A DNA stretch of 32,057 bases from the NCBI GenBank assembly GCA_002179805.1, contig NAVB01000625.1, positions 1-32,057 of the forward strand, given 5' to 3'. Shown in pieces: positions 8,750-18,500 of this stretch. The first letter of the stretch is position 1. Every line of letters begins with the position of its first letter. A program made the translations under genes and the position numbers. Under the pieces are notes generated by a model, which was not told where the DNA came from, searched no databases, and was given only the letters and a program-made list of their open reading frames with translations. The stretch comes from Acanthamoeba lenticulata (lineage: Eukaryota; Discosea; Longamoebia; Acanthamoebidae).

Positions 8750-10593
8750 ATGGAGCTGTTGCCTCTTGAACTAAGCTTCCAGATTTTGTCCAGGTACGCT
8801 ATCTTGTGCTCCAAGCCATGTCTTGGCTGAAGAGGCTAACGTTGACAGAACGCGCCTAGCTTGACGACGCGCCAAGTGCTTACACTGCAGCTGGTAAACT
8901 GGGAATTGCATAACCTGGCCAGGGCTTTCCTCGTGCAGGCCAAGGTGGCGCTTTCTTCCTCGTCTCTTCACACCAATGCGCCTCTGCGGTGACGGTCCGC
9001 AGCTAACTTCGTCCCTCTATGCCGCCACGGCAGGCGATCGAGTTCACTTCCATGTTCCGGGTAGTGAAGCAGGCCATCACCCGCCTCCTGCCGCAAACGG
9101 CCAACCTGCGCTCCATCGACTTGAGCAAATGCTACAAGCTGACCGTCCACGACGTGGCCTCCGTCGTGCAGCTGTGCCCCAAGCTGCAGGCGATCCACCT
9201 CGACGTACATGTTCCTCTAGCACGTTTCTCTGCGTGGCAGCGATGGCTCACAAACGGCGGTCGTGCAGGGATGCCTCCTGAACGACACCGCGCTGGTCCA
9301 CTTGACGACCTCCAACCTTCCTTTGCGGGCCCTCAGCGTGCGTCCTTCCTCCCATGGCCACGCCGCTGGGTTCCTCCCTCACGCGTGCGTGCAAAGACAG
9401 TTGCGGGGCGGAAAGTACTCGCAGGCGCGGCTCAAGACCATCCCCACCCGCTTGCCTCTCCTCCAGTACCTCGACCTGAGGCACGTTCTTACCATTTAAT
9501 CAAATATGTTATTTCTTTATTTAAAAAAACAAAAAAGACTATTATATATATTTTTAAAAAGAAAAAAAAACTCACGCTCACCATTAAACAGCGAGTGTGA
9601 GGTGGCTGAACTGGATGCCGGTCCGAACGGCGCTCCGCACGACAGCTTGCGCATTTTGGACTTGAGCCGCACCAAAGTATCAGGGGAGGCGCTGAAGAAC
9701 ATCATCACGCGGTTCCCGCGCTTGTTTCACCTCAACTTGGAGGTTGCGTGACACCTTTTCCTCTTCCTCCTCCTCTTCTCCTCACTTCCTCCTCCTCTTC
9801 CCCTCGCTTCCTCAGGCATTGATGTCTCTCTGTCCTCTCTTTTCATTGGCCAGGGCTGTTCACGTTTGTCAGCAGAGGACTTGCTGGCCATCTTCTCGTC
9901 CTCGACGCCGTCGCTGCTCTCCCTCAACCTTTCGTACAACTGGAGGCACGTGCGTATGTGTGTGGTGTATTGCATGCGAACAACATCGCCTCTCGGGTCC
10001 TCATTTGGGCCCGAAGCGGACGGCTGACTGTGGCGCGACTCTTTGTCTTTCAGCAGCACGACGGACCAGTGCGTTGGGGGCATCGCCAAGATGCTGCCCA
10101 ACCTGCGTTCGCTCGAGCTCGAGGGCTGCTCCGCGATCACCGATGATGGTACGCCATCTAAAGAGATGTCCATCGCTGGCTTGCTCCCTTGGCCGAGCTG
10201 AGCTGAGCTGAGCGGAGCTGTTTGTTGACTGCTGGCTGGGCTGGTGCGGCGCAGGCGTGGCTCAGCTTGCGGCCCATTGCCCCAAGCTGGAGAGCCTGCA
10301 GCTGGGGCAGTGCTTCAAGCTGACCGACCGGTCTCTGGTCCTTCTCGCCGCATCCTGCCCCTTGCTGCGCTTGTTGCAGGTCCTCTTTCTCCTCCTCCTC
10401 CTTCATCTTCATCTCTCATTCGCCTTGTTTGGGCTGGATGCAGATCAACGGTTGCCGATCCATCACACAAGAGGGCGTGGCGGCTTTTGTCGGGCAGCTT
10501 CCCCGGTGTTGTGTCGTCCACGAGAAGGGTCGCCGCAAGACCTACCGCTTCGTCTTGCCCGACGATCCCATCGCTCCGCTCGACTTCATGTGA
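8750..10593 (+). CDS. F-box / leucine-rich repeat protein (FBXL type), 10 exons, 345 aa
   Basis: Exons: 8750-8793, 8860-8944, 9034-9204, 9269-9337, 9425-9480, 9592-9742, 9854-9945, 10054-10148, 10255-10379, 10444-10593; phases close to TGA. The protein starts MELLPLELSFQILS, an N-terminal F-box split by intron 1. It continues with AMN1/FBXL-type LRRs: LRSIDLSKCYKLTVHDV, LLQYLDLS, LRILDLSRTKVSG, FHLNLEGC, LLSLNLSYN, LRSLELEGCSAITDDG, LESLQLGQCFKLTDRSL, and INGCRSITQEG. F-box binds Skp1 and LRRs bind substrates in SCF ubiquitin ligases. Introns 9481-9591 and 9946-10053 both need a GC donor (AG|GCACGT) to keep frame and the LRR pattern. It neighbours two other F-box genes. Confidence 0.85.
9749..9815 (+). 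repeat. Polypyrimidine (CTCTTC)n tract inside an intron
   Basis: A run of CTC/CTT units occupies the first half of intron 9743-9853 of the F-box/LRR gene. It is simple sequence with no coding sense. Confidence 0.7.
10191..10220 (+). repeat. (GAGCT)n short tandem repeat in an intron
   Basis: Repeated GAGCT units lie inside intron 10149-10254 of the F-box/LRR gene. Confidence 0.7.
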
Positions 10594-10683
10594 TGATGCA
10601 ACAATTATAATCGTAATTGTTCAAATATGTTCACACTCGTGGTAAGCTTGAGGCCAATCAGCACATTAACTTTTGTTTTTAAA

Positions 10684-10689
10684 AATAAA
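10684..10689 (+). terminator. Poly(A) signal AATAAA for the F-box/LRR gene
   Basis: AATAAA sits about 90 nt after the TGA at 10591-10593 in an AT-rich stretch before the next gene starts at 10757. Confidence 0.4.
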
Positions 10690-10756
10690 AAGTAAATTAA
10701 TTTGCTCTGTTCACTGCAAAATAGACTAAGTGGTTGTTGGCAAACTAAAGGAGGGG

Positions 10757-12564
10757 ATGGAGATGGAAGGGGAAGAGGTGTTGCTGCCGGAGGAGATCGT
10801 CTTCGGGTGGTTGAAGCTATTGCCGCCGTCGAGCCTCGCCCGTGCAAGCTTGGTTTGCGCCCGCTGGCACCGTCTTAGTAACATACTGCTGCTCCCTCTT
10901 AATTAGCGTTAAACCTTGAACCTGCACGTTCACACTTATGGACCATTTCTAACCTTGCAGCAAGCGACGAGCGACTGTGGGCCGTGGCGTTCGAGCGCGA
11001 GTTTGGAAGTTCGGCGGCCGCTGCCGTCAACACCTGTCCAACTGTATCTGCTGTACGCCCAGCTCAGCTCTATCAGTGGCTGTCCTTCATGGCCGCGGGC
11101 GAGGATGACGATGGCCCTCTGTCTCCCTTGTATGCACAGGCCCTGAAGGAGCTCTGGTGGTGCGGGTCGCCTGTCCCGGCCCAGCACCGGCGCGACCTGA
11201 TGTACCGGCCAGCGCGAGATGAGGAGGCGAACCAGTTTGACGAATACCGCTTTGAATACCGCCAGAAGCCTGAGCCCTGGCACCGGCCTCGGGAGCTTCT
11301 CCCTCGTGAAGAGTCTGGCGACGACGACGCATTCGCATGGGCATTCGACGACGATGACCGCCAGAACACGGCAGAAAGCCACCGGCGGCTGGGCCCGTTC
11401 TGGAAGCCCCTGTTTGCGCGCCATCACGCCCTGGTCCGCGTGTGGCAGCTCGAGCACGTCCTTCCTTCCTTCCTTCTCCCATTCTCATTGTCTCTCTCGC
11501 TGACTCTCTAGTGGTGCAGGAGCAAGTCGGCGGCGGCAGAGGGGAAGCAGGTGTTGCGCTTCGTGGTGGCGGGCATGAAGGGCAGCGGCAAGACCACCTT
11601 CCTCCGCTCTCTCGCGGAAACAGCGCCAAAGCAGCGCCAGCAGTACGAGCAGCCAGAGATCTCCGATGACGCGGGCGTCAACGTTGTCGTGGTGCCGGTC
11701 AGCAAGGATGAGCAGGAGGGCATGAGACCCATGCTGGAGCACGAAGACAAACTGGTGGTGCTTCTCGAGATCCGCCGGCCCTTTGGTTTGCTCCTCCCTC
11801 TTCTCTCCTGCGCTGCTCCCCGCACGCACTGATTTATTTTGTTATTTTTATTTTTGTTTTTATTTTTTTTTGTGGCCAGGCTGGTACGGGAAGAACTTCC
11901 ACGGGGCGCGTGTCGATGGCGTCATCTTCATGGTCGACGCAACTGAGTTCATTCCTTTCCTCGGTATGCCGATCTCGGGCTGTTGTATTGTTTTGTATTG
12001 TTTTGTATTTTTTTGATTTTCATTTTGTATTGTTTTGTATTGTTTTGTTTTTGATTTTGATTTTGATTTTTTGTTGTGTTTGAGTTTTTATTTTATGTTC
12101 CACGCCAAGGACAAGGAATTCCTTGTCTGTTAATTCTGACTTAATCATCAACACAGATAAAAGCACCGTGACGGAGGAGTCGTTCAAGCGCATGGAGGAC
12201 ATCTACCGCCGCTTCCACGGCATTGCTGGCGAGGCGCGCCACGGTCAACTCCGCGGGGTTGTTTGCGCCAACAAAATGGACGTCGCGACGACGACGCCTG
12301 AGCAAGCCGAGGACCTGCGCAAGGTGGTGGCCAACAAGCTGCGCACGAATGCGCTCTACACTTGCAGTTGGTGCGCCTCCTTCTCGCCCTTTTCTTTCAA
12401 AATAGGGTGATGTGACAATCAAATCTCATTTGCGATGACGACGCTGGTGAACACACAGGTACTACAATGCGCGGTTCAGCACCCAAGACGCGCGGGCCAC
12501 CGATCCAACGAGCTACCAGAAGGTCCTATGGAAGGCAGCCTCGGATCAATCCACTTCCCATTAG
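10757..12564 (+). CDS. F-box / Arf- or SRPRB-like GTPase fusion, 6 exons, 431 aa
   Basis: Exons: 10757-10877, 10961-11457, 11512-11785, 11880-11963, 12157-12370, 12459-12564; phases close exactly to TAG. An F-box lies at about residues 9-41 (LLPEEIVFGWLKLLP..SLARASLVCARWHRL), followed by TSDERLWAVAFE, a common F-box extension. A 150-residue linker rich in acidic and Arg/Pro residues follows. The GTPase part has Walker A GMKGSGKTT at 227-235, GVIFMVDATEF (the beta strand before G4), and NKMD at 364-367 (G4). The G3 DxxG is not canonical (EIRRPFGWYG). Fold order is most like Arf/SRP-receptor-beta GTPases. Likely role by family: an SCF substrate receptor with a nucleotide-dependent module. It is tandem to the F-box/LRR gene and is a second, unrelated F-box-GTPase fusion in this window. 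Confidence 0.8.
11986..12071 (+). repeat. T-rich (ATTGTTTTGT)n low-complexity tract in an intron
   Basis: Repeats of ATTGTTTTGT and TGATTT fill the largest intron (11964-12156) of the F-box/Arf-like gene. No coding sense. Confidence 0.75.
12110..12127. repeat. Perfect 18-bp palindrome in an intron
   Basis: GACAAGGAATTCCTTGTC reads identically on both strands. It lies about 30 nt before the acceptor of intron 11964-12156. It could form a hairpin in the pre-mRNA or be chance. Confidence 0.7.
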
Positions 12565-12639
12565 TTAGCCTCGTTTCCTGTGCCTCAAGAGTAAGATTGG
12601 GAGTTCTCGTAAACACAGTCAACTATAAATGATCATCAG

Positions 12640-12645
12640 TTTATT
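12640..12645 (-). terminator. Poly(A) signal AATAAA for the SAP-domain gene
   Basis: Minus-strand AATAAA is about 32 nt past the stop at 12677, in the 112-nt gap between converging genes. Confidence 0.5.
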
Positions 12646-12676
12646 CGGACGCGAGCTTTGTAGCGCGATGTCTTCT

Positions 12677-14200
12677 TCACCAGAGGCGCGTCCGCTCTTG
12701 GAGGGCGCGCAGCTTGGCCAACTGGACCTCGAGATCGCGCAACGACGCGCGCTTCTTGTCGCGGAGCGCGGAGAGCCGCGCCAGCTTGCTCGAGAGTCGC
12801 CGCATGGCGCCCGGCGACGAGGCCGCGGCCACGGCGGGGCTGTTGCGGAGGTCCTCGAGCTGCAGCCGCACGAGCGCTCGCTCGTCGTCCAGCCGCGCGA
12901 GGAAGGCGCGCAGCGTGCGCCGGTTGGCCGCCAGGCCACCGATGGCCGCCTCCAGCTGCTGGCTGGCTCGTCGCCTCCGCCAAAAGGCGGCGCACCACTC
13001 GGTCATGCCGCGCCCCGCAGCGCCCACGCCCACGCATACGCCGGCCAGGGCCACGAGCAGCGCCACGGTCGTCGTCGAGGCCATACCCTGGGCCTCGGGC
13101 ATCCACAGCAGCGCGGCCACAGCGACGGCCACCACGGCGACCAGCGCCGAGACGGTCGAGAGCCACTGCGGGCGTTGGCCAACAGTCGGCGTTCGGCTCT
13201 TGGACACGACTTCCACGTCCTCTTGTTGTTGTTGTTGTTGTTGCTCGTCGTGCTCCAGCTCTTCATCGCCCTCTTCCTCCACGACCGCGCGCTGGAGGTC
13301 ATCCGGGCCCGCGGAAAGTCTGGCGATCAACTGCTCGTCGCCCTCTTCATCAATGCCACCATCATCAGCCTCGTCCTCGTCGGCAGGAGAAACTGGACCG
13401 TGGCAAGAGGAAGAGGCCACGGGTTCGGTTGGCTGTTGAAGCTCCTCCGTCTGTTCTTCCTGTGGTGGCTCTGCCGTCGAAGAACGATCTGGACACTCCT
13501 CTTGGCTTGGGCTTTCCTCTTCCTGTTCTTCTGGAACAGGCAGATCAGACGTGTTCGTGCTACGATCGCAGACGGCCGCTTCACCTTCTTCGTTGTCTTC
13601 TTCTTTTTCACCGCATTCCTCTTCTTCTTCTTCTTCTCTGTTGTCCGCAGCAGTGGCGTCTTCACTCTCTTCTTCTTCGTCGCCGTCCACGCTGGTTGAT
13701 GTCTGTTGTCGCTGCGCTTGCTGAAGGGCGACCACGAGCTGTTCTTTGCGCCCCGTGGTAGACAGCCCAAGCACCCGCAGGCGGGCTCGAAGGTCCACCA
13801 CACGCAGCTTTCGCAGCTCTTCCCGCTCTTCTTCTTCTTCTTCTTCTTCTTCATTATTGTCTTTCTGTTCAGTGTTCTCTTCCTCCTCTTGCTGTTCTTC
13901 CGTGTGGTTCTTCACGGAGACCTCTTCGTTGGTCTCATCCACAACTTCATGGATGCTCTCGGCGTGCAGCCTCTTCCTGCTGTGCTTTTCGCCTGCCCCA
14001 TCGGGACAGGCCTCGACCTTCTCCTGCGGCTCGTCCCGCAACGCGCCAACGTCGCGTGTGCCTAATGTGCGCCTGGCCAAGCGGCGAGACCTGCAGGTGG
14101 AAGAGGAACAAATTTAGCATCACATTTTCACAATCGAACATTGATAGATTGAGTTTGCAAATGCAGCGCACCGTCGCGGACTGAGAAGAGGGTCGCTCAT
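12677..14200 (-). CDS. SAP-domain protein with a two-helix membrane hairpin, 480 aa
   Basis: Exon 1 is 14200-14172, exon 2 is 14090-12677; the intron (GTGCGC...CTGCAG) is phase 2 and supplies the ATG that the long open frame lacks. The N-terminus is basic (SPRRSRRLARR). An acidic Glu-rich stretch precedes a SAP/HeH-like motif at about 100-135 (LRKLRVVDLRARLRVLGLS, then GRKEQLVVALQQ). A long Glu/Asp-rich region with a poly-Gln run (7 Q) follows. Two hydrophobic segments at about 320-339 (STVSALVAVVAVAVAALLW) and 349-371 are joined by about ten residues. The last 100 residues look coiled-coil and basic. SAP motifs bind DNA, and yeast Heh1/Src1 and fission-yeast Lem2/Man1 pair an HeH fold with two membrane helices at the inner nuclear membrane. 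Here the loop is far too short for their lumenal domain, so homology is uncertain. Confidence 0.72.
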
Positions 14201-14472
14201 GTGGAGGATGGTACGCAATTATGTGTCTTAATTGCAAGGCCTTGGTGTGGTTTGCGTTGCTGTGTTTTGGCGCCAACTTGGCACTGTTCAAAATTCCTGA
14301 CATTCATCAGATTTTGAAGCTCTTGCCCTGCAACCAATGAAGCTGCAGCGCACCAGAATTTTCGGATTGTCTTCTGCTGGATGTCCAGACTCGGGAAAAC
14401 CTGCGAAGGTGCTCACACTATCACGACCCGCTACCCAGCTCTCGCCCACACTCACTCAACACCACTCGTACC

Positions 14473-14766
14473 ATGCAGAGAGCGACCCACCGTGTACTTG
14501 CCTCCCGGCCTGTCTACTCGAGGCTGCTGACACCTGCATCAGCCCGGACAATTGTTACTGACGCGCACATCGAGGCCGAGCGAGCCGCCGAACGCCGCCT
14601 GCAGGCATTGCTCGAGAAGAACAGCCGAGACAGGGAACTCTTCTACTCCACAACGCCGCGTTCGCGGGAGCAGATCTATCAGCGCAGTGAGCCAATGCAG
14701 AAATCACGCAACTCAGTCGTGGAGCAAGTGATCGCCAACAAGAAGCAGACTCAAGTCCTGGCGTAG
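14473..14766 (+). CDS. Small predicted mitochondrial protein, 97 aa, intronless
   Basis: ATG 14473, TAG 14764-14766. I do not recognise the family. The first 30 residues (MQRATHRVLASRPVYSRLL...) have Arg, Ser and hydrophobics but no acidic residue, typical of a mitochondrial presequence. The mature part is charged and helical (IEAERAAERRLQALLEKN), with a second helix near the end (NSVVEQVIANKKQ). A poly(A) signal follows closely. An earlier ATG at 14337 opens a different short frame and is probably 5' leader. It is divergent from the SAP-domain gene, with about 270 nt between starts. Confidence 0.62.
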   Translation: MQRATHRVLASRPVYSRLLTPASARTIVTDAHIEAERAAERRLQALLEKNSRDRELFYSTTPRSREQIYQRSEPMQKSRNSVVEQVIANKKQTQVLA

Positions 14767-14783
14767 CCCTGCTTCCCCATTTT

Positions 14784-14789
14784 AATAAA
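14784..14789 (+). terminator. Poly(A) signal AATAAA for the small mitochondrial protein gene
   Basis: AATAAA lies 18 nt after the stop codon, consistent with the very short 3' ends typical of compact amoebal genes. Confidence 0.55.
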
Positions 14790-14920
14790 CAGCACATGTA
14801 CATACCCTTTGCTCCCTACTTGACGCCTGGGAGTCCACATGGGCATTGCACGTCGGAGATATTCAGGCCCGTTTGCCTGCAGCTAGTGGTGATAGGAGCT
14901 GGCCTAAGTACATGCGCGTC

Positions 14921-15460
14921 CTAATGGCGGCCGACGCCGGACCAACGGACATGAGCCCACGCCGCGGATCCCCTTGGGCTTGCTTTGGTGGGTTCGTGCC
15001 AAAGGCTGCGTTGTGAGGTGTTTTTCGTTGGGTTGGTGGGGCGGCGGCCTGGTGTCCCCCAAGACCTCCCCGTGAAGAGAGGCCCTGAGGTGTCGGGTGC
15101 AGACCGCCAACTCGCGTTGTGGGGCGAGGAACCTTTTAAGTCTAGGATGCCGTTCGTCTCCTCGTTCGGCCAATTTGTGTGGCCTTGCCCGATGCAGACT
15201 TGTGGGTGCTTGACTGAATCACTTAAGAACTTCAGGTTCAGCACCGTGTCGTCCTTCTTGAGCGGTACTCAATTTGCTGCTATCATGTTTTTATCATTTA
15301 ATTGTAGGGAACCGCTCAGCTCCTCGGAATAGAGGAACGAGCAGGCCACCACTTTAAGTGATGTAGACTTTGAACCAAAGACAAATGCAATGGTTTGAGG
15401 TGACGATCCTGGGCTGCCACTCGCCTTTTTCACTGGCCACTTGTCGGCCACACTTGTGGG
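14921..15460 (-). other. Coding-like segment of unknown family; possible last exons of the adaptor gene or a separate remnant
   Basis: On the minus strand, an open exon-like piece at 15460-15313 (starting PTSVADKWPVKKASG) can be joined by a 45-nt GT-AG intron (15268-15312) in phase 1 to a second open frame 15267-14921 (LKKDDTVLNLKFLSDSVKH...). The join reads YSEELS-VPLKKDD without a break. A T-rich tract ending CTTCTAG precedes the first piece, so it looks like an internal exon. A phase-0 donor (GTTGCG) near 15624, in the last exon of the upstream adaptor gene, would fuse it to that gene across an AT-rich stretch. Codon use here is less GC-biased than in neighbours. No family recognised. 14800-14920 shows nothing. 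Confidence 0.35.
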
Positions 15461-15579
15461 CTAGAAGCAGAACAAAACAAGAAAGACAACAGGTGAAAAA
15501 CAATGCCATCAATTAATTAGCTGTTGAATCCTTAAAATTAACAATTTCTGGCGTTATTTATGTACATCAAGGAGCGGCC

Positions 15580-18500
15580 TCAACTGTAGATGACAAGTTC
15601 GAGCGCGCGTGGCGGGCTTCCTTTGGACGCAACGTGCGTGCCTGGATGCAGGTGGCGGCGGTCGACAGCGGACGCCGTGGCGGGCACGATGGCCACGAAG
15701 GGCCGCAGGGCGTCGTGCACCTCCCGGCGTCGCGCCAAGAGCTGCCCATGAAGCTCGGCCAGCTCGGCCCGTATCTGCTGTTCTCTTCGCTTTTTCTCGT
15801 CTTCTTCCTCCTCGTCGTCCGCATTCTTTTTCTCGGCATCGTTATCATCATTCTCTCTTGAGTTCGAGGCCGGCGCGGGCACCGCGGTTCGCGACGTCGT
15901 GCCGGAGATAGCGGCTTCGATTCGGGCCAGTTCGTCGTCCAACGCGTTGGCTTCCGCGACAGACGCAGCCGTGGCTTTGTCGTTGGCCAATGACGAAGTC
16001 GTGGCCGTCGTCGTAGAAGAAGAAAATGAGGAAGATGAGGAAGTCGAAGAAGTAGAAGTAGAAGTGGAAGTGGGCTCGACGGATGGCACAGCGTCGCTGT
16101 CGCGTCGCTTGCTGCCGCTGGTGCTGCCGCCGAAATCGAACGGGATGTGCTTCACCCAGGTCTGCACGGCCGCCAGCGGCTTGCCCTCTCCCACGGCCCG
16201 CCCGGCATTGCCGCCGCCGCTTCCGCCGCTGCTACTCCCGAGTCGCGCTCGGGTCGTGCTGCTGCTGCTGCCGCTGCCGCCGGCTGCCGCCTGGCCCGCG
16301 TTGCCGCCAGTTGCGCTCTGCTGCTGCTGCTGTTGTTGTCGGTTCATGCGCCACTCGTCGAGAATGCACCAGCCATCCTCGTCCTCGCCGCCGTCGGCCT
16401 CGACGTCCTTGTCCCCTTCATCGTCCACCGCGGCCGCAGCGGCCAACGCGACGGCAGCGGGCGTGGGCTCGTCGACCACAGCGGGCGCGGCCGACGCGGC
16501 AGAGGCGGCGGCGGTGAGGAAAACGCCAAAGAAGAGGAGAAGGTCGTCGCGCTCGCCCGAGAGGGCGCGCTTGCGGCGCTCTTTGAGGACGGCCGGCTCG
16601 ATGGACTGGAGCTCTTGCTCGCGCTTGGCCAGGAAGTCGGCCACGCAGGCCTCGACCTCCTCCTGCAGCCCCGCCTTCAGCTCCTGCCTCGTACGTCAGT
16701 CTGGCCCTCACCCCAAGCGGAGAAGGACAAGAAGGAGAGGGGCGGGGCGGAGTACCTCTTCGTCGTAGACAAACTTTTGGACGACCTTCTTCTCCAACTC
16801 CTCGGCAAAAATGAACAGGCCGCCCTTGCCCACCGGCTTTGCTGTCTCGTCCGCGTCGCTTGCGTCGTCAACCGCCGCGTCGTTGTTGTCACTGCTCGCC
16901 TCGGCGTTGCTGCTGCTAGTTGTGGCGGTGGCGGTGGCGCCGCTGCGGCCGCGCTGGCCCTCGGCCACGAGCCACACGCGAGCGTCCTCTGACAACGACC
17001 GCGGGATCGGCGACGCGGCCGCGATCGTGGGCGCCGCTCGCGGCGTCGAACTGCCCGTGATGGGAGAAGCCGAAGCCGAAGCCGAAGCCGAAGCCGACGC
17101 TGAAGCCGAGGCTAAAGGGGCGACGCCAAAGCTCCCACTGTTCGTGGTGATGACACCACCAATATCGTCGTCGTCTCCTAGCAAAATATCGTCGATGGCC
17201 GCGAGCTCGTCTTGCAAGCTGCGCTCGCTCTCCAGGTCGGCGACGTCCTGCTGCAACTCGGCGAACAGGCTGGGCGCCGGAGGCGGCTGCTGGCCATGCT
17301 GGTGGTGATGATGGCCGCCGTGGGACCGCGGCGAGAAAACGTTTGACGTCGAGGCCTGGCGCGGCGACGCCACGAACGTCTGGTGGTGCTGGGGCTGGAA
17401 GGGGCCGCGAGGCGAGAACGACGGCAGCGAGTGCTGGTGCTGCAGCGGCGTCGGCGGGTAGTGGTGGGCGGGCGTGAAGGGCGCCGGCGGCGGGGTGGCG
17501 GCCGGTCCGACGCTCGGCGTCCCCGGCAGCGAGTAGGACAGCGGCAGCCGCGGGTGCTGGTGCTGGTGCGACCTCGGCGTGGACTCAGCCGAGCCAGTAG
17601 GCGATAAGGCTGAGGAGGACGCCGATGCTGATGAGGGAGACGATGATGAGGTCGACATGAGCTGGGCGTCGATGGCGCGCATCTTGAGCTCTTCAATGGT
17701 CTGTTGAGCCTGGGCCAGCAGCTTGCGCTCGCGCTTGCGCTCCTTCTCGAGCCGCCGCTCGTGCTCGCGCATGGCGTTGGCCGACTCGCGCAGCCGCGCG
17801 TGTTCGTCGGCCAGCGCGCTCAGCTCGCGCCGCAGGGCTTCGTTCTCCTCGCGCACCCTCCGGGCCTTCTCGCGCCACTCATTGGCCTCGGCCGCCGCCG
17901 CGGCAGCAAACTCCTGCTGTCGCCCGCTCTGGCGGCGTGACCCGGGCGCGCTGCCGCTTTCGCTTTCCGTGCCGCTGAAGCTGAGCTCATCGTAGTCGTC
18001 GCCCATATGCTCGGCGTCGCTTTCTCCGACGCTTTCGCTTTCGTTTTCGTTCTTTCCAGCAAAGAACGAAGTGAAGCGGCGCGAGAAGGAGCCCGATCGG
18101 GATTTGCGCTGCTCGGCGACCCGCGAGCGCTCGGTCGTTCGAACCGTGCTTAGCTTGTCGAGCAGGTGAGCCACTTGCTTGCGCAGCCGCTCGTTGTCGG
18201 CGCGGGCCTCCCGCAGCTCCTCCTTGGCGTTCTCGACCTCGTCCGACAGCCGCCGCATCTTTTCGCGTTGCTCCATCTCGCGCTTGAGCTTCTTGCTCTC
18301 TTCGTTCTCCCGCGTCTCCTTCTCCTTCTCGATCTTCTGGATGTAGTCCCACAGCTTGGCCTCGAGCTGCTCGGCCAGGCGCGACTTGGAGTTTAGCATC
18401 CGCTTCTTCACCTTGAGCTCCACCTTCAGTTCCTCGAGCTCTGTCCGCGCAGCCTCTTCCTGCGCCTGCAATTCCCATATCTTCTCCTGTTGCATTCGTA

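Noticed and set aside
8794..8859. Apparent frameshift in the F-box of the F-box/LRR gene
   Set aside because: Using acceptor CCTAG at 8859 instead of GACAG at 8848 restores the frame, so no frameshift is needed.
12629..13699. 356-aa open frame on the + strand
   Set aside because: It is the antisense of the Glu/Asp-rich SAP gene; its Leu/Phe runs come from complementing GAG/GAA codons. The minus strand has SAP, membrane and coiled-coil features and a good first exon.
14921..15190. Possible structured RNA (considered SRP RNA, RNase P, U3)
   Set aside because: I could not find the diagnostic conserved elements of these RNAs, and the minus strand has an open frame.
15899..16992. Long + strand open frames (289 and 281 aa)
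   Set aside because: Antisense shadows of the adaptor gene, with Ser, Pro and Leu runs from complementary GC-rich codons and no domain.
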